64,000 nucleotides of DNA from Crocodylus rhombifer (Eukaryota; Chordata; Crocodylia; Crocodylidae): assembly GCA_038503035.1 (NCBI GenBank), contig JAVSML010024716.1:105144-169143 (forward strand), given 5' to 3'. The position numbers and the translations under genes were made by a program. The stretch's first letter is position 1; the number at the start of each line of letters is the position of its first letter. Below the pieces are notes generated by a model that saw only the letters and a program-made list of their open reading frames with translations, was not told the origin of the DNA and made no database searches. This document shows positions 18,080 through 52,617 of this stretch, one piece after another.

Positions 18080-18600
18080 TGGCCTAGTCAGGCAGAGCAG
18101 GCGCTTTGCATCTCCCCCAGGAGAGGACAGAGGACGGCCGGCTGCCCTAGCGTCCAGCCCAGGGTTGGGAAATGAACCAGGGGTGCGGGCGGAGGATGGA
18201 GCGGGCCGGCCCCAGGGCCCTGCGGCCCACCCAGGAGGGGCAGGGCCCGGCTGGCACCGGGGCCCCCGCGGGCTGCCCCCCACCCCGCGCTGCCGCGCCC
18301 CCTGCCGGCCCGGCGCGGGGGGAGGAGCGGCGCAGGCGGGAAGAGCCGGGCCTGGCCCCGCCCCTCGGCCCGCGGGTTCGAGCCCGGCCCGCGGCAGCCG
18401 CGCGCCCAGACGGCCATGGCGGCAGGTAGGCGCCGCGTCGCCGCCCGCGTGCGGAGGCGGCGAGGGGAAACTGAGGCCGCCCTGGACGGGGGAGCAGAGC
18501 CGGGCCCGGCCCCGGGGCAGCGCGGGGGCCCCGGTGCCTGCCCCCAGGGGTGGGCTGGCGGGCCGCGTGTCCCAGGCCCAGTGTTGCCAACTCTCCTGAA
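18080..18600 (+). promoter_or_regulatory. CpG island 1, probable main AMPD2 promoter
   Basis: A dense CpG/GC-rich block with many GGCGGG- and GCCCCGCCC-like Sp1/KLF sites and no TATA box, placed 0.7-1.2 kb upstream of the AMPD2 start. It ends with an ATG in strong Kozak context at 18416 and the donor CAG|GTAGGC at 18425/18426. Several long ORFs cross it on both strands only because GC-rich DNA lacks stops. Confidence 0.75.
18416..18425 (+). CDS. AMPD2: Possible alternative AMPD2 first coding exon (M-A-A-)
   Basis: ATGGCGGCAG is followed by the donor GTAGGC. It ends in phase 1, exactly the phase needed by the exon at 30738, so splicing over the 19289 exon would give M-A-A-E-V-R-S. The ATG has G at -3 and G at +4. 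AMPD2 is known to use alternative 5' exons in mammals. Without transcript data this is inference. Confidence 0.35.
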
Positions 18601-18740
18601 GTGCTCGGGGAGCGTGCTCGTGCTCTTTCATGGGTACGTGTACATGCGTATACACGAACACACGTCTGTAAAAGAAAGAGCTAGTTTTACACACACGTAT
18701 AAAAGAAAGCTAGTTTACACACGCACGCTCGTTTTTCACA
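18601..18740 (+). repeat. Degenerate CA/CACG-rich repeat downstream of CpG island 1
   Basis: AAAGAGCTAGTTTTACACACACGTATAAAAG is duplicated as AAAGCTAGTTTACACACGCACG, within a wider stretch of ACAC and ACGT dinucleotides. Simple-sequence origin is likely. Confidence 0.6.
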
Positions 18741-19070
18741 TTCCCGAAACAGAGACTAACACACCCCCAGAAGTCAGGGAGTTGGCAACGTGGCGCGTAG
18801 CGGGGGGTGGTGTGGGGGGCACCCCTCTCTGGAGCCAGGGTGCTGGCCGGATCCGACAGGGGACATAGCCGTGGTGCGCGGGACGTGGCAGCCTGGCGGA
18901 AGCGAGCCGGGCGTTTCTGGCCAGCCCTGTGGCTCCTCTGTGTGGTCCCTGCCCTCTGGGTCGCCCCAGCGGGGCTGGTTGGGGCGCGCAGGCTTGTCAT
19001 CCGGAGATGCTCGGGGTTTGGGGTGGCCGTGGCCGTGCCCGGCATGGTCGCCTAGGAAACACCCCGGTCG

Positions 19071-19185
19071 GCCTGTTCCTTGCCCAGCCGTCTGGGACTT
19101 TGGTCCAGCCCCAGGCTTCCTGCATCAATCATCAACCAGGGGAGTGGCCCAGTGGGTCCCAGCCGAGCTATTGGAAGAGCGCGGC
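19071..19185 (+). repeat. Unnamed dispersed repeat, copy 1 (related to 21912-22030)
   Basis: About 115 bp match 21912-22030 at roughly 80 percent by eye, sharing CTGGGACTTTGGTC, TCAATCATCAACCAGGGGAG and TTGGAAGAGC. It ends about 100 bp upstream of the AMPD2 ATG at 19289, so it may lie in the AMPD2 first exon or promoter. The family was not recognised. Confidence 0.7.
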
Positions 19186-19288
19186 CTGCCTCCCGAGTCC
19201 CTTCTGCAGTAAGAGTCCCCAGCCCAGCGGCCCGCGGCACCAGCCGGCTCTGCAGCTCTGAGTCACAGCCGAGGCGGACGGAAGCAAA

Positions 19289-43077
<23,789 letters not shown>

Positions 43078-44626
43078 AGGACCCTGGCCCCTGCTCTTGC
43101 CCACAGGGCCTGGGCAGGCTGGAGGCTGTGCCAGAGCATGAGCAACCCCCCCCTCCCCCCCTGCCATCTCTGTAGGGTCTGGGCTCCTGTCCCCCATGGC
43201 CCCTGTTTCTTTCTTGACATTGGTTTCAGTGCATTCTTTCCCTCTGCATTTTCCCCTCAAAAGGGGTTAATTTGGTTCCTTAACAGTCTCCCTTGGTAAC
43301 GTGCTGGTGCCTTTTTTTTAGTTGTTGGTTTGGTTTTTGTTCTCTTAAACTCTGGATTTGTTTTTACTTTTTGCAAGGCCATGGGGGTGGTAGTGCCCAG
43401 GCCCCCCATAGTGCTTGCCATTGAAGGCTGGGTGTGTGGGGGGCTCACACGTCTGGGACCACACGAGTCCTGGTGCAAGTGTGCAGGGGATGTACCCTAG
43501 GGCTGGAGGCTGGGGAGCAGGACGATGTCAGAGCCCTGAGCACTGGTTGTGCCTCGGCACTGGTGGTTTGTCCCCTCATGCTGAGCAAGGTACTGCTCTG
43601 TGTGTGGCAGGAGCCTGTGTTGTGTCTGACAGTCATTGCCTTGAGTTGATGCCAGTTGGGTGTCTCCTAGGACCACAGTCCCCTGTGGCCAGATCTGCCA
43701 TGGGGCAAGAGGCTGAGAACCAAGCTTTGCCCTTGTCCAGTACCCAGCTTGCCGCAGTGCTGCTCCCACCCCAGCTAGCCGGCTTGTTTGTGCCATGGCT
43801 CCAGCGGGGCTATTTGCTAGTGTTATTTTTTAAATAAGGGAGGATTTATCCTCCTGACTTCTCAAACTGTGATGCCCAACTCCTCCAGGCCAGGACAGTG
43901 GATGGTGTCTTCCCTGGCCCTCACTCTTGGCCTGGGGTAGTATGGAGGAAAAGCCTTTCAGCCCAGCCAGAGAGCTGGGCCTTGCCATTTTTAAGTCTGT
44001 ACGCATCTAGCGTCAGTCAGGCCGAGCATTTCTTGTTATCTGTCTGTCCATCTGAATGTCTGTCTGCCTCCAGCAATCATGTATCGGTAGGTGGGGGTGC
44101 GGTGCAGACGGGACAGTGTGTGTCTTGTTTTTTATTAGCCCTTTAACTTAGATCCTCTTGATCGGGGCAGATCCAGCTAGCTCTGTTTCTTGGGCAATCT
44201 CATCTGCTTCCCTTAAGAGACACGGGCAGCTCCTACACTTTGCTGGTGTCCAAGGAGCAAGCAGCCTCTGTCTGTGCATGGTGCCAGTTCTGTGCTTGCA
44301 TGTGCCGTGTTGTAGGGGCTGGAAACCTGTCCACCCTAGCAGCCCTCCCTGCGGGGCCATGCCCATCTTCAGCTAGCAGCACTGCTGCTTGTTGACTCTT
44401 TTCCTGTGATCTCTGGCATGCAGGGCCCCCTTGCTTCACTGCACATCAGTGAGCTTTCACTGCACCCCATGGCCAGCTGTTCCTGTGCTTGGCCCCTTTG
44501 TCATTACCAGAGTAGCATTATAGCCAACCGTTCTCTCCCCCTCAGCTGTTGGAGGGGAGGGGGGGAGTTGGCAGCGTCATATGGGGAAATGGGGGTTTAA
44601 GGCACCATTAAGATGGTCTAGGAAAT

Positions 44627-44905
44627 CATGGCAGACTGGTGCTGCCTTAGTCGGGGGCGGGGGGCACGTGCCCCTGACTGTGGGGGTCCCACCCATGGCT
44701 GATCTTGCTGTCTGGGGGGACCCCCATGGCCAATCGCTGCAGCCACTTCTGGGAGTAGCTGCACTGGTCCGCCAGCACGTGCAGGGGGGGCATGGGCGCT
44801 TCTGCCTGCCCCCCCCGCCCATCGCCTAAATGGTGAGCGCGGCTGATCAGGGGGTGCACCAGTGCTCTCGGGGGGTGCACATGCACCCCCTATGCTTTGC
44901 CGCTG
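44627..44905. mobile_element. hAT-like non-autonomous element, copy B, downstream of AMPD2
   Basis: 279 bp starting CATGGCAGACTGGTGC and ending (reverse complement) CAGCGGCAAAGC, flanked by identical TAGGAAAT octamers at 44619-44626 and 44906-44913. Related to copy A at 35282-35618. Non-coding and G/C-run rich, containing the GGGTGCACATGCACCC palindrome. Confidence 0.85.
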
Positions 44906-45848
44906 TAGGAAATGACCTTCCTGTTGTGGGCAAGGACTTTAGCCTTGGAAAGCCGTCTAAGGCAGTTCAGGGGTGGCTGTGAGGGGTTAGAGCAAGGGCG
45001 TGAGAGCCCTTTATTGCTGTGCACGGCTGGAGGCAGAGCTCTTGTGGATCCCTGCTTCCCACAATGCCTTGAGAGCAGTCTCCCTGCTCCAGCACCCAGT
45101 GCTTGCTCTGCAGGCTTTTGGCCCAACTAGAGTCATCAGTTGAATGCTAGCCCCCACTACTGCCCTTGGACACGTAGTTATGAGCAGTGTGCGCACCCAC
45201 ACTGGGTTAGCGTGCTGCTGGGGCACAGGGGGCATCTTGCCAGGGCAGGCAGCAGGTTGGGTGCTCCTCATGGCTGAGAAGGCCTGAAGGTCCCAGCTAC
45301 CCCATGTGAGCCACTGACCTTGCTGCGCCCCCCTTGGCAGGCCCACCCAATAACAGATCCCAGGAGCCAAGCACTTAGCAAGGGTCAGGGTCCTTGTGGG
45401 TGACAGAAGAGCTCTCCATTCCTACATCCGGCAAGGGTTGCAGAACCACACTTGTCCAGTCCTCATACCGGATAAACTTAGGAGATGCTGCTAGGTGCTT
45501 CTTGGACTCTGGCCAGTGCTGTCACAGGGCAATGCAGGTGAGCAGGCTTCAAAGCCAGAGGGACCCTACAGACCTCAGTTGTGGGATCGGGCGGGTAGAC
45601 TCATTCAGTTGCGAGGGTTGTTTCCAGCTGTCCCGGTTGTCCTGTGCTCCCACCACTCCCCACCTTGTTGGTTCCAATCTTGCTTCTCCACGCTACGTAT
45701 CAACAAACAAGTTAGTTGGATATTTCTTTGTACCTTGGAGATGGGCTTCATGTCCTGCCATCGCCTTGGAATCTGTGTGTTGTCTGAGTCAACTGTCCAG
45801 CACTGGGTCGTTGCTCTGAAATGTTGTGTTTGAAAAAAGAGCATGAGA

Positions 45849-45854
45849 AATAAA
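45849..45854 (+). terminator. Poly(A) signal AATAAA, probable end of AMPD2
   Basis: AATAAA followed about 30 bp later by GT-rich TCGTGTGTGAATTGGGGG, the normal order of cleavage signals. Confidence 0.55.
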
Positions 45855-45859
45855 TAGAA

Positions 45860-48800
45860 GCTATTTAAGTAAAACTCCTCGTGTGTGAATTGGGGGATAG
45901 GGGCAAGGGGGAGGTTGGCACTAGGGCACCCACTACTAAGCCATCAGAGCTATATCCAGACTGACCTCACAACACCTTGATTTCTGTGGCCCAAATATGT
46001 GAAGATGTCTTAAAATAAGAATTGTTCTCAGTGCTTGCTGCGGCTCAGTCCTGGACTGGGTTCACTCTCCAGGAGATGGGTGATTTATTTCCTTCCCTCC
46101 TTGGACAGAACAGGACACTGAGGCATGGCAGTAAGCCCCAGGAATGCAGGCTGCGGGTGCTCCACTCTGCTCACTGTAACAAGGAGTTGAAGGTCCACGA
46201 TCTCTTGAAAGCTCAAAGTTTCTCCAAAAAGAGCAGCCAGTGGGTCCGTAAATACTACACTGGTGAAAGTACCACCCTGCTGCTGTCCCTTCTGATCTGG
46301 ATGATGCAGTAGGTTAGTGGATTTGGGGTAGGGAGCAATCCCTCTTGGAGGAGGGAAGAGGAAAGATTCATTTACAATTGGGTGATAAAGTCACCAACGG
46401 CAATGATTTCTCAATCAGTTAAAGGGAACCTGCAAAGGGAGCTTTCCCCTTTTGTGGCTTCTATATGATGGTAAAAGGCACCCTGAGAATATTGTCAGGC
46501 ATGGGCTTTTGTTAACCCTAGAACTTGTATGTGGCCTCAGGACTACTGAAAAGACAGTAGGTGAGGATTCAAAGAGGAAAAGTCTCTTGGTTACTGTTTG
46601 TTATAATAATTCTTCAAAAGAAATAATTAGTGACCGTAAGAGAGGAAGCCGCTGACACTGCCGGTCACCACTCGCTACCCCTCCTCTCAGCGCCAGCGCC
46701 ACTGGCAGCGTCTGTGGGTGGTCACTGACCGCTGGTTGGCATTCGCCACCGCACCGCCCCACTGGTGACAGCACCACGGCTGCCTGCGGAGCTCCTTGCT
46801 TGCCACCGCCATGCTCCTGCCATTGACAGCACTGCCGCTGCCTTTTGAACAAAGGCATTCATACCTTGTTCAAGGCAAGTCCCTCTTCCCTCTCTCACTG
46901 GAGGGGAGTGTTCATAAACCTCTTGAGGCTATTCTAAGTGGGGCCAGTCCGCACCTACTAGTTCAAAGGAGAAAAAACAAAACCAGAAAATATAAACTTC
47001 ATCTTTCATCAAAAGCACCAAAAATGGGTTTCATCCCAAGGCACAAAACAAGCTGCCCAAGTATTAACCAGCAATGCAAAAGGCACCCGCATGTTTTCCA
47101 GGAGAGTGAACCAGCAAGAAGCACTCTGGCCATCTCAGCTGACCTCCAGCAGGATGGAGAGTTGCACTCTCCGGTTCCTCAGCCAAGCCTGCCTCTCGGG
47201 TATTGCAGAGCAACTGGCCTAGCAGAGGGCTGCAGTGCTCCCAGCCCCATGCCCCTCTGAGCAAGGCTGCTCACTGGGTCAGTTGAATGTAATATTTGAA
47301 GCTGCCCGAAGGTGGCACCCCTGGGCTCTCCAATGTCTTGTGTTGTAGAAGGTTGGGCAGATTTGCACCTTTATAAACTGACTGAATCCGAGATGGTAAA
47401 GTATGAGCTTTGTGAGCCCAAGATCGTGTCATCGGCTCTTCATCTATGTAGAAACCAGAGGACAAGCTGAGCCTCGGGTGTCCCTTTTCAAGGAACCACC
47501 AAGGACTCTGGGGCCTTCTGGCCTAAGCCCCTCTGCACCTTTCCACCCCTAGTGGGTCCTCACCCTTGCTGTCTTTGCAGCCCCCTGGCCCCTTGGCAGC
47601 CAGGAGGCCACCCGCTCCCCCATGCCAAAGGGTTGAGGTCTGCACAGCTCATATTGCTGCCCATGGCTTCTCTCTGGGTTGCCTTTTGCTGGGGATTCAG
47701 TCTCCACCCAAGCCAGGTAGGGCTTTGTGGGATCAGTGGCCGCTATCTCAGGCATCCCACAGAGGAGACAGGAGAAGGTGCTGCTCATTCATAAGGACAG
47801 GATTTTCCCCCTTGGTACTGAGGCCATCGATATGGGCCTACAAAGGACCCAGCTGAGAACACGATCCCATAGTGCTGGGCACTGCGTGGTTGAGTGACAC
47901 CCTCCCCCCCCCCCTGCATTGAGTAGAGCAGTGGTTCCCAAACTCTGACAGATTGTGCACCACCAACTTAAAGCGATACAACCTTAAGTAAGAGACAACC
48001 ACCAGCACATTTTTATCATATAAAGTAATTATAATTTGTTAATGTGTACCAGTTTGTCTGCGTACCAGTGGTGGTACCTGTACCACAAATTGGGAATTGC
48101 TGGAGTAGAGGATGCCACTGCGCACAGACTGAGCTGTGTCCTGCCCAGTTATCAAGTACTGATTTTGATGGAAAAGCCAGAAGAACCTGACAGTCATGAA
48201 AATCTGCCTGCTCTGTTTATCTGATCCTGATTTCAGTAACAGCTGGGCTTTTCTGGGCTTTCCAGTTTTCACCCAAAGCAAGGGGCAGTCCTGGGGGTCA
48301 GGGGATGGTTGGAGTTGGCTCCCCTGCTCCGGTGGGTGCACTGGGGAACGTATTGCTACCACAGGTGCACACAGGGTGAACGGAGCAGAAGGTGACACCG
48401 GCCCTGGTTATCAGACACCCTCCTCCTTAACCTTCAAGGAGCTTCATTCAGGCGTGGGGTGGGGTGGGGTGCACGTCTGCTTTAGCAGACCCCTTCCCAG
48501 GGGCAGCAGCGTCTTCTCACCACTGTCTTTGAAAGGCAAATACGAGGTGCTTCAATGCTGGCCTCCAGCTACAGCTGTCTGGGCATCTAAGTGGCCTCTA
48601 CCCTCCTGGCAGGTAAGTGTGCAGTTGGTTATGGAGTTGGCCTTGCAACACCCCCTGCAGTGCAAGGATGTGTTATTGCTACTTGGGCCGGATGGAAAGC
48701 AGGGCCCAGTATCCCATAGGAAGGTCTTTGGCAGAGATGGAAACAGAACTTTGATCCCTGGGACCAGAGCTACTGCCTCTGCTCTCCTCCCTCCGTGGCC

Positions 48801-50093
48801 TTGACTCCCGGTCTTCTGGGACCCCTTCCCTGTCCACACATCCCCCTGAGATTGTGCATTGGATGGAAAGACTTTGGCATTGAGGAAGAAAGCGCCAGCC
48901 AGCATCTTGGTGTCACCCGAACCAGGAGGCAGCACTGGCCAGGCTTGGAGCCGCCATTCTGGGCGCTGCCACGCAGACTCCCGGCTCAAGTCACCACGTG
49001 GAAACCCACTGGCATGAGCAAGCAAGGTTGCCCGCAGGATGTCCTGAGAAGCACCTTAGCAGGGAGGATGGGACACCAGCTCAAGTCTGTCAACCGCTGA
49101 AAGCAGCAGCAAAGGGCGGAGGGTAGCAGAGATTAGCAGCATCTGTCACCGGTGCCAGTGCAGGGTGGATGTACTGTGCATTTGTGTGTGCAGCCTTGGG
49201 ACTGAAACAGTGCTGCGAACTTGCCAGGGGCACACACTTATCTGCGCTCATTAGGAACGATACTCATTAATTACGCAGCCTGGCCAGAGCTGGGCTAGCA
49301 GCAACCCAGAGAGGGGGGAGCTTCTGGCCTGAGAGCAGGGCAACAACGGTGCTGCAAACCTAGCCAAGTCCTGTTAGTGTCGTGGGGTCAGTGGCCCCAG
49401 AACTGAGCAGCTCCCCTCTTTTCCTCAGCTTCTAACTGCAGCCCTCGGAGAGCCGCGTCCCCTGCACTGCCCCAGCATTGTTGCAGGCAGTGCGGTCACG
49501 TGTCGGTGCATGTAGGTAACCGGCATGCACATGACCAGGTGGTTGTAAGGTGGGGGGAGGGCTGTGACACGGGTGCCACGAGTGGCACTGCAGCCTCTGT
49601 GTGGGGCGTGTGGCGGATCGGGGAGGGGACAGGCATCAGTGCATCTAATGGGACAGGGAAGACCAAGTCCCTCAGCTCAGCGCTGCTCTGGAAGAGGTCC
49701 ACAGGTTGGCTGGAGCAGTGCAAAAAACTTTTTGGCAGCTGTGCCCCAAATTAAGCCTTGTGCCCTCCCCAAGGGCCACTCCGATTCCCTTCGCCTGCGA
49801 GCAGCAGCTGGCACAGGGGTGAGCTGGGTCCGGGCCAGTGCCCAGGAAGCACGGTTCCCTTCCCGCCTGCAGAGGTTGTTCAGGACGGGGAGAACAAGGG
49901 CAAGGTTCAAGTGCTCGTGGGGCTGCACAGTCAGGAATGCAGCTGCGCTCCCACAGGGCAATGCAGGAGGAGGGAGGGTCCGGATCCACCCCCTCGCCTG
50001 GCCTGCCTCTCTGAAACGAGTTTGGCAAGGCTGAAAAGCAAAGCCAGCTGCTGCAGGACCCGCAGTCCTGGGGAAGGCAGCCTGGAGCACAGC
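45860..50093. other. AMPD2-GST intergenic region
   Basis: 4.2 kb. Recognised: the hAT-like MITE 47929-48102 and a MIR-like reverse fragment near 48660-48780. A CGCC-rich block at about 46650-46830 and the ORFs at 46022-46312 and 48196-48804 have no recognisable protein signature. The last 200 bp before 50094 contain CCACCCCCTCGCC but no TATA box, and serve as the presumed GST promoter and 5' UTR. Confidence 0.6.
47929..48102. mobile_element. hAT-like MITE with perfect 8-bp target duplication
   Basis: 174 bp. Left end CAGTGGTTCCCAAACT, right end (reverse complement) CAGCAATTCCCAATTTG, flanked on both sides by GAGTAGAG (47921-47928 and 48103-48110). The 8-bp duplication and CAGTGGTTCCCAAAC end identify hAT. 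No transposase. Confidence 0.88.
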
Positions 50094-50129
50094 ATGGGCG
50101 TCATCCTAGGCTACTGGGACATCCGTGGG
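50094..50129 (+). CDS. GSTM: GSTM coding exon 1
   Basis: 36 nt, 12 residues [12 protein letters not shown] with the catalytic tyrosine. A at -3 and G at +4 give a good start context. Donor GTGAGT. Confidence 0.96.
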
Positions 50130-52586
50130 GTGAGTGCTGGGAGGACAGCAGGCAACCTCCATGTGGGGGGGGGGTGACAGCCCTCTTTCTCCTGGAGCCC
50201 CCTTGCCTGGCCTCCCTTTCCCGATCCCACCAGACCCTGGAGGTGCCCCTGCCCACAGGCTCGCGGGGGAGGACTGGCGGGGGCAGGGTCTCAACCCACA
50301 GGGGCTGTCCCACCGCAGAGCAGAGTCCTCCCTGTGCCCCCTTTGCCTCAGCAATAGGAGCCCCTTCAACCCCCTCCCAGCCAGGCTTTCCATTGACTCT
50401 TGTCTTTAAATTCCCCTATTGCTATGGCATGTGTCGGGGATCCCACTGCCTTCTTGCCTTATCTGTCCAGCAGTCTCAGTGGTGGCGGCCCTGGGTCAGG
50501 GCTCCCCATGAGGCAGCTTCTAACCCTGCTGATGTCGCAGAGCCACCCTGCCCCGCAGCAAAGTGTTGGCATGTGTGCTATGCGCCTGGGAGCGTGGGCC
50601 CAAGGGCTTGGCGTCTCTGCCTCTTTGGAGTGGGGCAGGCTGTGTGGTCTTCCTCAAAGGGCAGACATGCCACTGCAAGGCACCTGCAGTGTCCAACGCT
50701 CTCCCGTTCCCCCCTGCAGCTGGCCCACTCCATCCGAATGTTGCTGGAGTACACGGGCACCCCATACGAGGACAAACAGTACAGCTGCGGAGAAGGTAAG
50801 GGCTGGAGGAGCTGCACCCTCCTGCCAGGTGTGAGATGGGTACTGGGCACTAGCAAGCAAGAAAGGGACCAGGATCAGTGCAGGGGAGGGGAGGGCTTGT
50901 GCCAATGTGCTGGAGTAGCGAGCCTGCAGATGTGGTATTGGAACAAGGGACTGGTGCTCCAGAGCTGCTTAATGCTGGGCATGGGGACCCACCATTTGGC
51001 ACTTCAAGCTTGATAGGAAATCAAAACGAGTGCCTGGGTCTTGCACTGTGTGGAGCTGGGAGCGGAGTGACAGTCTCTTTAGGTCAGGCCCTAGTGAAGT
51101 CAGCAGAGGCACTGAGCTTGAATCAGCCCTGATTGCTGCTGGAAACTGCAGGCAAGTTGGCCCTGCGGGCCCGGCTCTTCCCTGTAGAAATCGGGAGCAG
51201 AATGGCAGCCGTCCCAGGGACAAACTAGGTCAGGTTTCCTGCGCGAGGGGAGGAAGTGGTTAAACAGGCTGAAACATTAGCTGTGTTCACTCTCCCCAGG
51301 CGAAAGGGGAGGACTTACGTTTCAGCATCTCTGTCTGGGCTAGAGGCTGCCTTGTGCTGCCTCGCTGGGGGATGGGGGCGAGAACTGGCCTGCGAGTGCC
51401 ATGAGGTGGAGGGGATGTGCCTGACCACCCGCTCCTCTGGGGCTCCCCCCTCACTGCCTGCTGACTGTGACAAGAGGACAGCGAAGCTCTGGCTGTTGTT
51501 AGATATGTCCTGGGGAATTATGCAATTATGTGCCTGTGCAATTTTGTGCTTAATAGGCATGACCGCACTTAATTGTGTAACTTTGCATAATTTAACTATG
51601 GCAGGCTCTGCGCCTCTGCCTCTATGATGTGGAGGCACAGAGCAGGGTGACCGGACAGCTGGGTAGGTAGAGAGGGGAGCTTCTGTCTGCGGGAAGGAGT
51701 GGGGGTGGGCGTGGGGTTTTTGGGTGGGCATGGGCCACACACCATCAGGCTGGGCTGGCCGGGTCAGTGCCTCCACGTGGGGCTTCCAGCACTCCAGCTG
51801 GAAGCTGCATGTGGAGGCAAGCAGGACCCCGCCTTGCCTGATGGCAACATGACTGTGCCTCTATGTGCAGTGTCCTGTTGGAGTACTGGAAGCCCCACAT
51901 GCAGGCCTGGCCTGGCCCGATGACACATGGATTGGGAGATGTGCATCATTGGGCTGGGCAGGAAGCTGCACACAGAGGTATAGAGCCATGCACCATCAGG
52001 CTGGGTGGACTCCTGCTTGCCTCCACATGTGGCTACCTGCTGGAGTGCTGGAAGCCCCACGTGGCAGCACTGAGCCTGCCTGGCCTGATGGTGCATGGCT
52101 CCCGGTCCACAAACCATCAGGCTGGTCCAGCTGGCTCCGTGCCTCCATGTGGGCTTCCAGCAGTCCAGTGGGAAACTGCACATGGAGGCATGGGACTCAA
52201 CCAGAGGTGTGCACTGCCAGGGCCTCTGCCTCCCATGGCTATGAGCACCCCAGGGCCTGCTGCCGTGGAGCCGCTGGCAGCGGGGCTGTGCGCTATGGGA
52301 GCGGGGATGTGTAATGGGGGCGGGGGGGCCACAACCACCTATAAACCCTACACTCGCACACCCCGTCTCACTGCCCTACCCACACCCCACACCCCACACC
52401 CATCCACATCTCCCACATACACCCACACCCCTCAACACCTTCACAAATCCCTACCCCCCCAACCATACAAAGTTCCTGCATATATTTCTAAAGAAGGTTC
52501 AAATAGTAATTAATTGTGCATAATTTTGAGTTTTTCTGTGCATAATTCCCTGGGGTGTAGTTAGTCCTCAAGATGGTGGATACGTG

Positions 52587-52617
<31 letters not shown>

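Larger units (their letters stand above)
43078..45854 (+). other. Probable AMPD2 3' UTR
   Basis: No AATAAA was found closer to the stop than 45849, so the simplest 3' UTR is about 2.8 kb, longer than I recall for mammals. It contains hAT-like copy B (44627-44905). An earlier non-canonical site (for example near AAATAAG at 43832) is possible. Confidence 0.45.

Noticed and set aside
17790..18694. Long overlapping ORFs on both strands (about 270 codons) across 17.8-18.7 kb
   Set aside because: They lie in a CpG island where stops are rare, overlap each other in opposite strands, and show only Pro/Ala/Arg/Gly-rich low-complexity translation.
19211..19288. Coding extension joining ATG 18416 to an acceptor just upstream of 19289
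   Set aside because: Acceptors ending at 19210, 19255 and 19269 all put the MSSTAG frame out of register with the phase-1 donor at 18425.
46640..46860. CGCC-rich block suspected to be a CpG-island promoter or coding exon
   Set aside because: It contains imperfect CCAC/CGCC repetition without donor or acceptor logic or a recognisable peptide.
48196..48804. 202-codon plus-strand ORF between AMPD2 and GSTM
   Set aside because: No recognisable motif or splice context; it overlaps MIR-like sequence and reads through non-coding composition.
51501..52568. 8-bp target duplication for the foldback-array element
   Set aside because: Several register choices at both ends were tried and none gave more than about 3 of 8 matches, so the duplication is not claimed.
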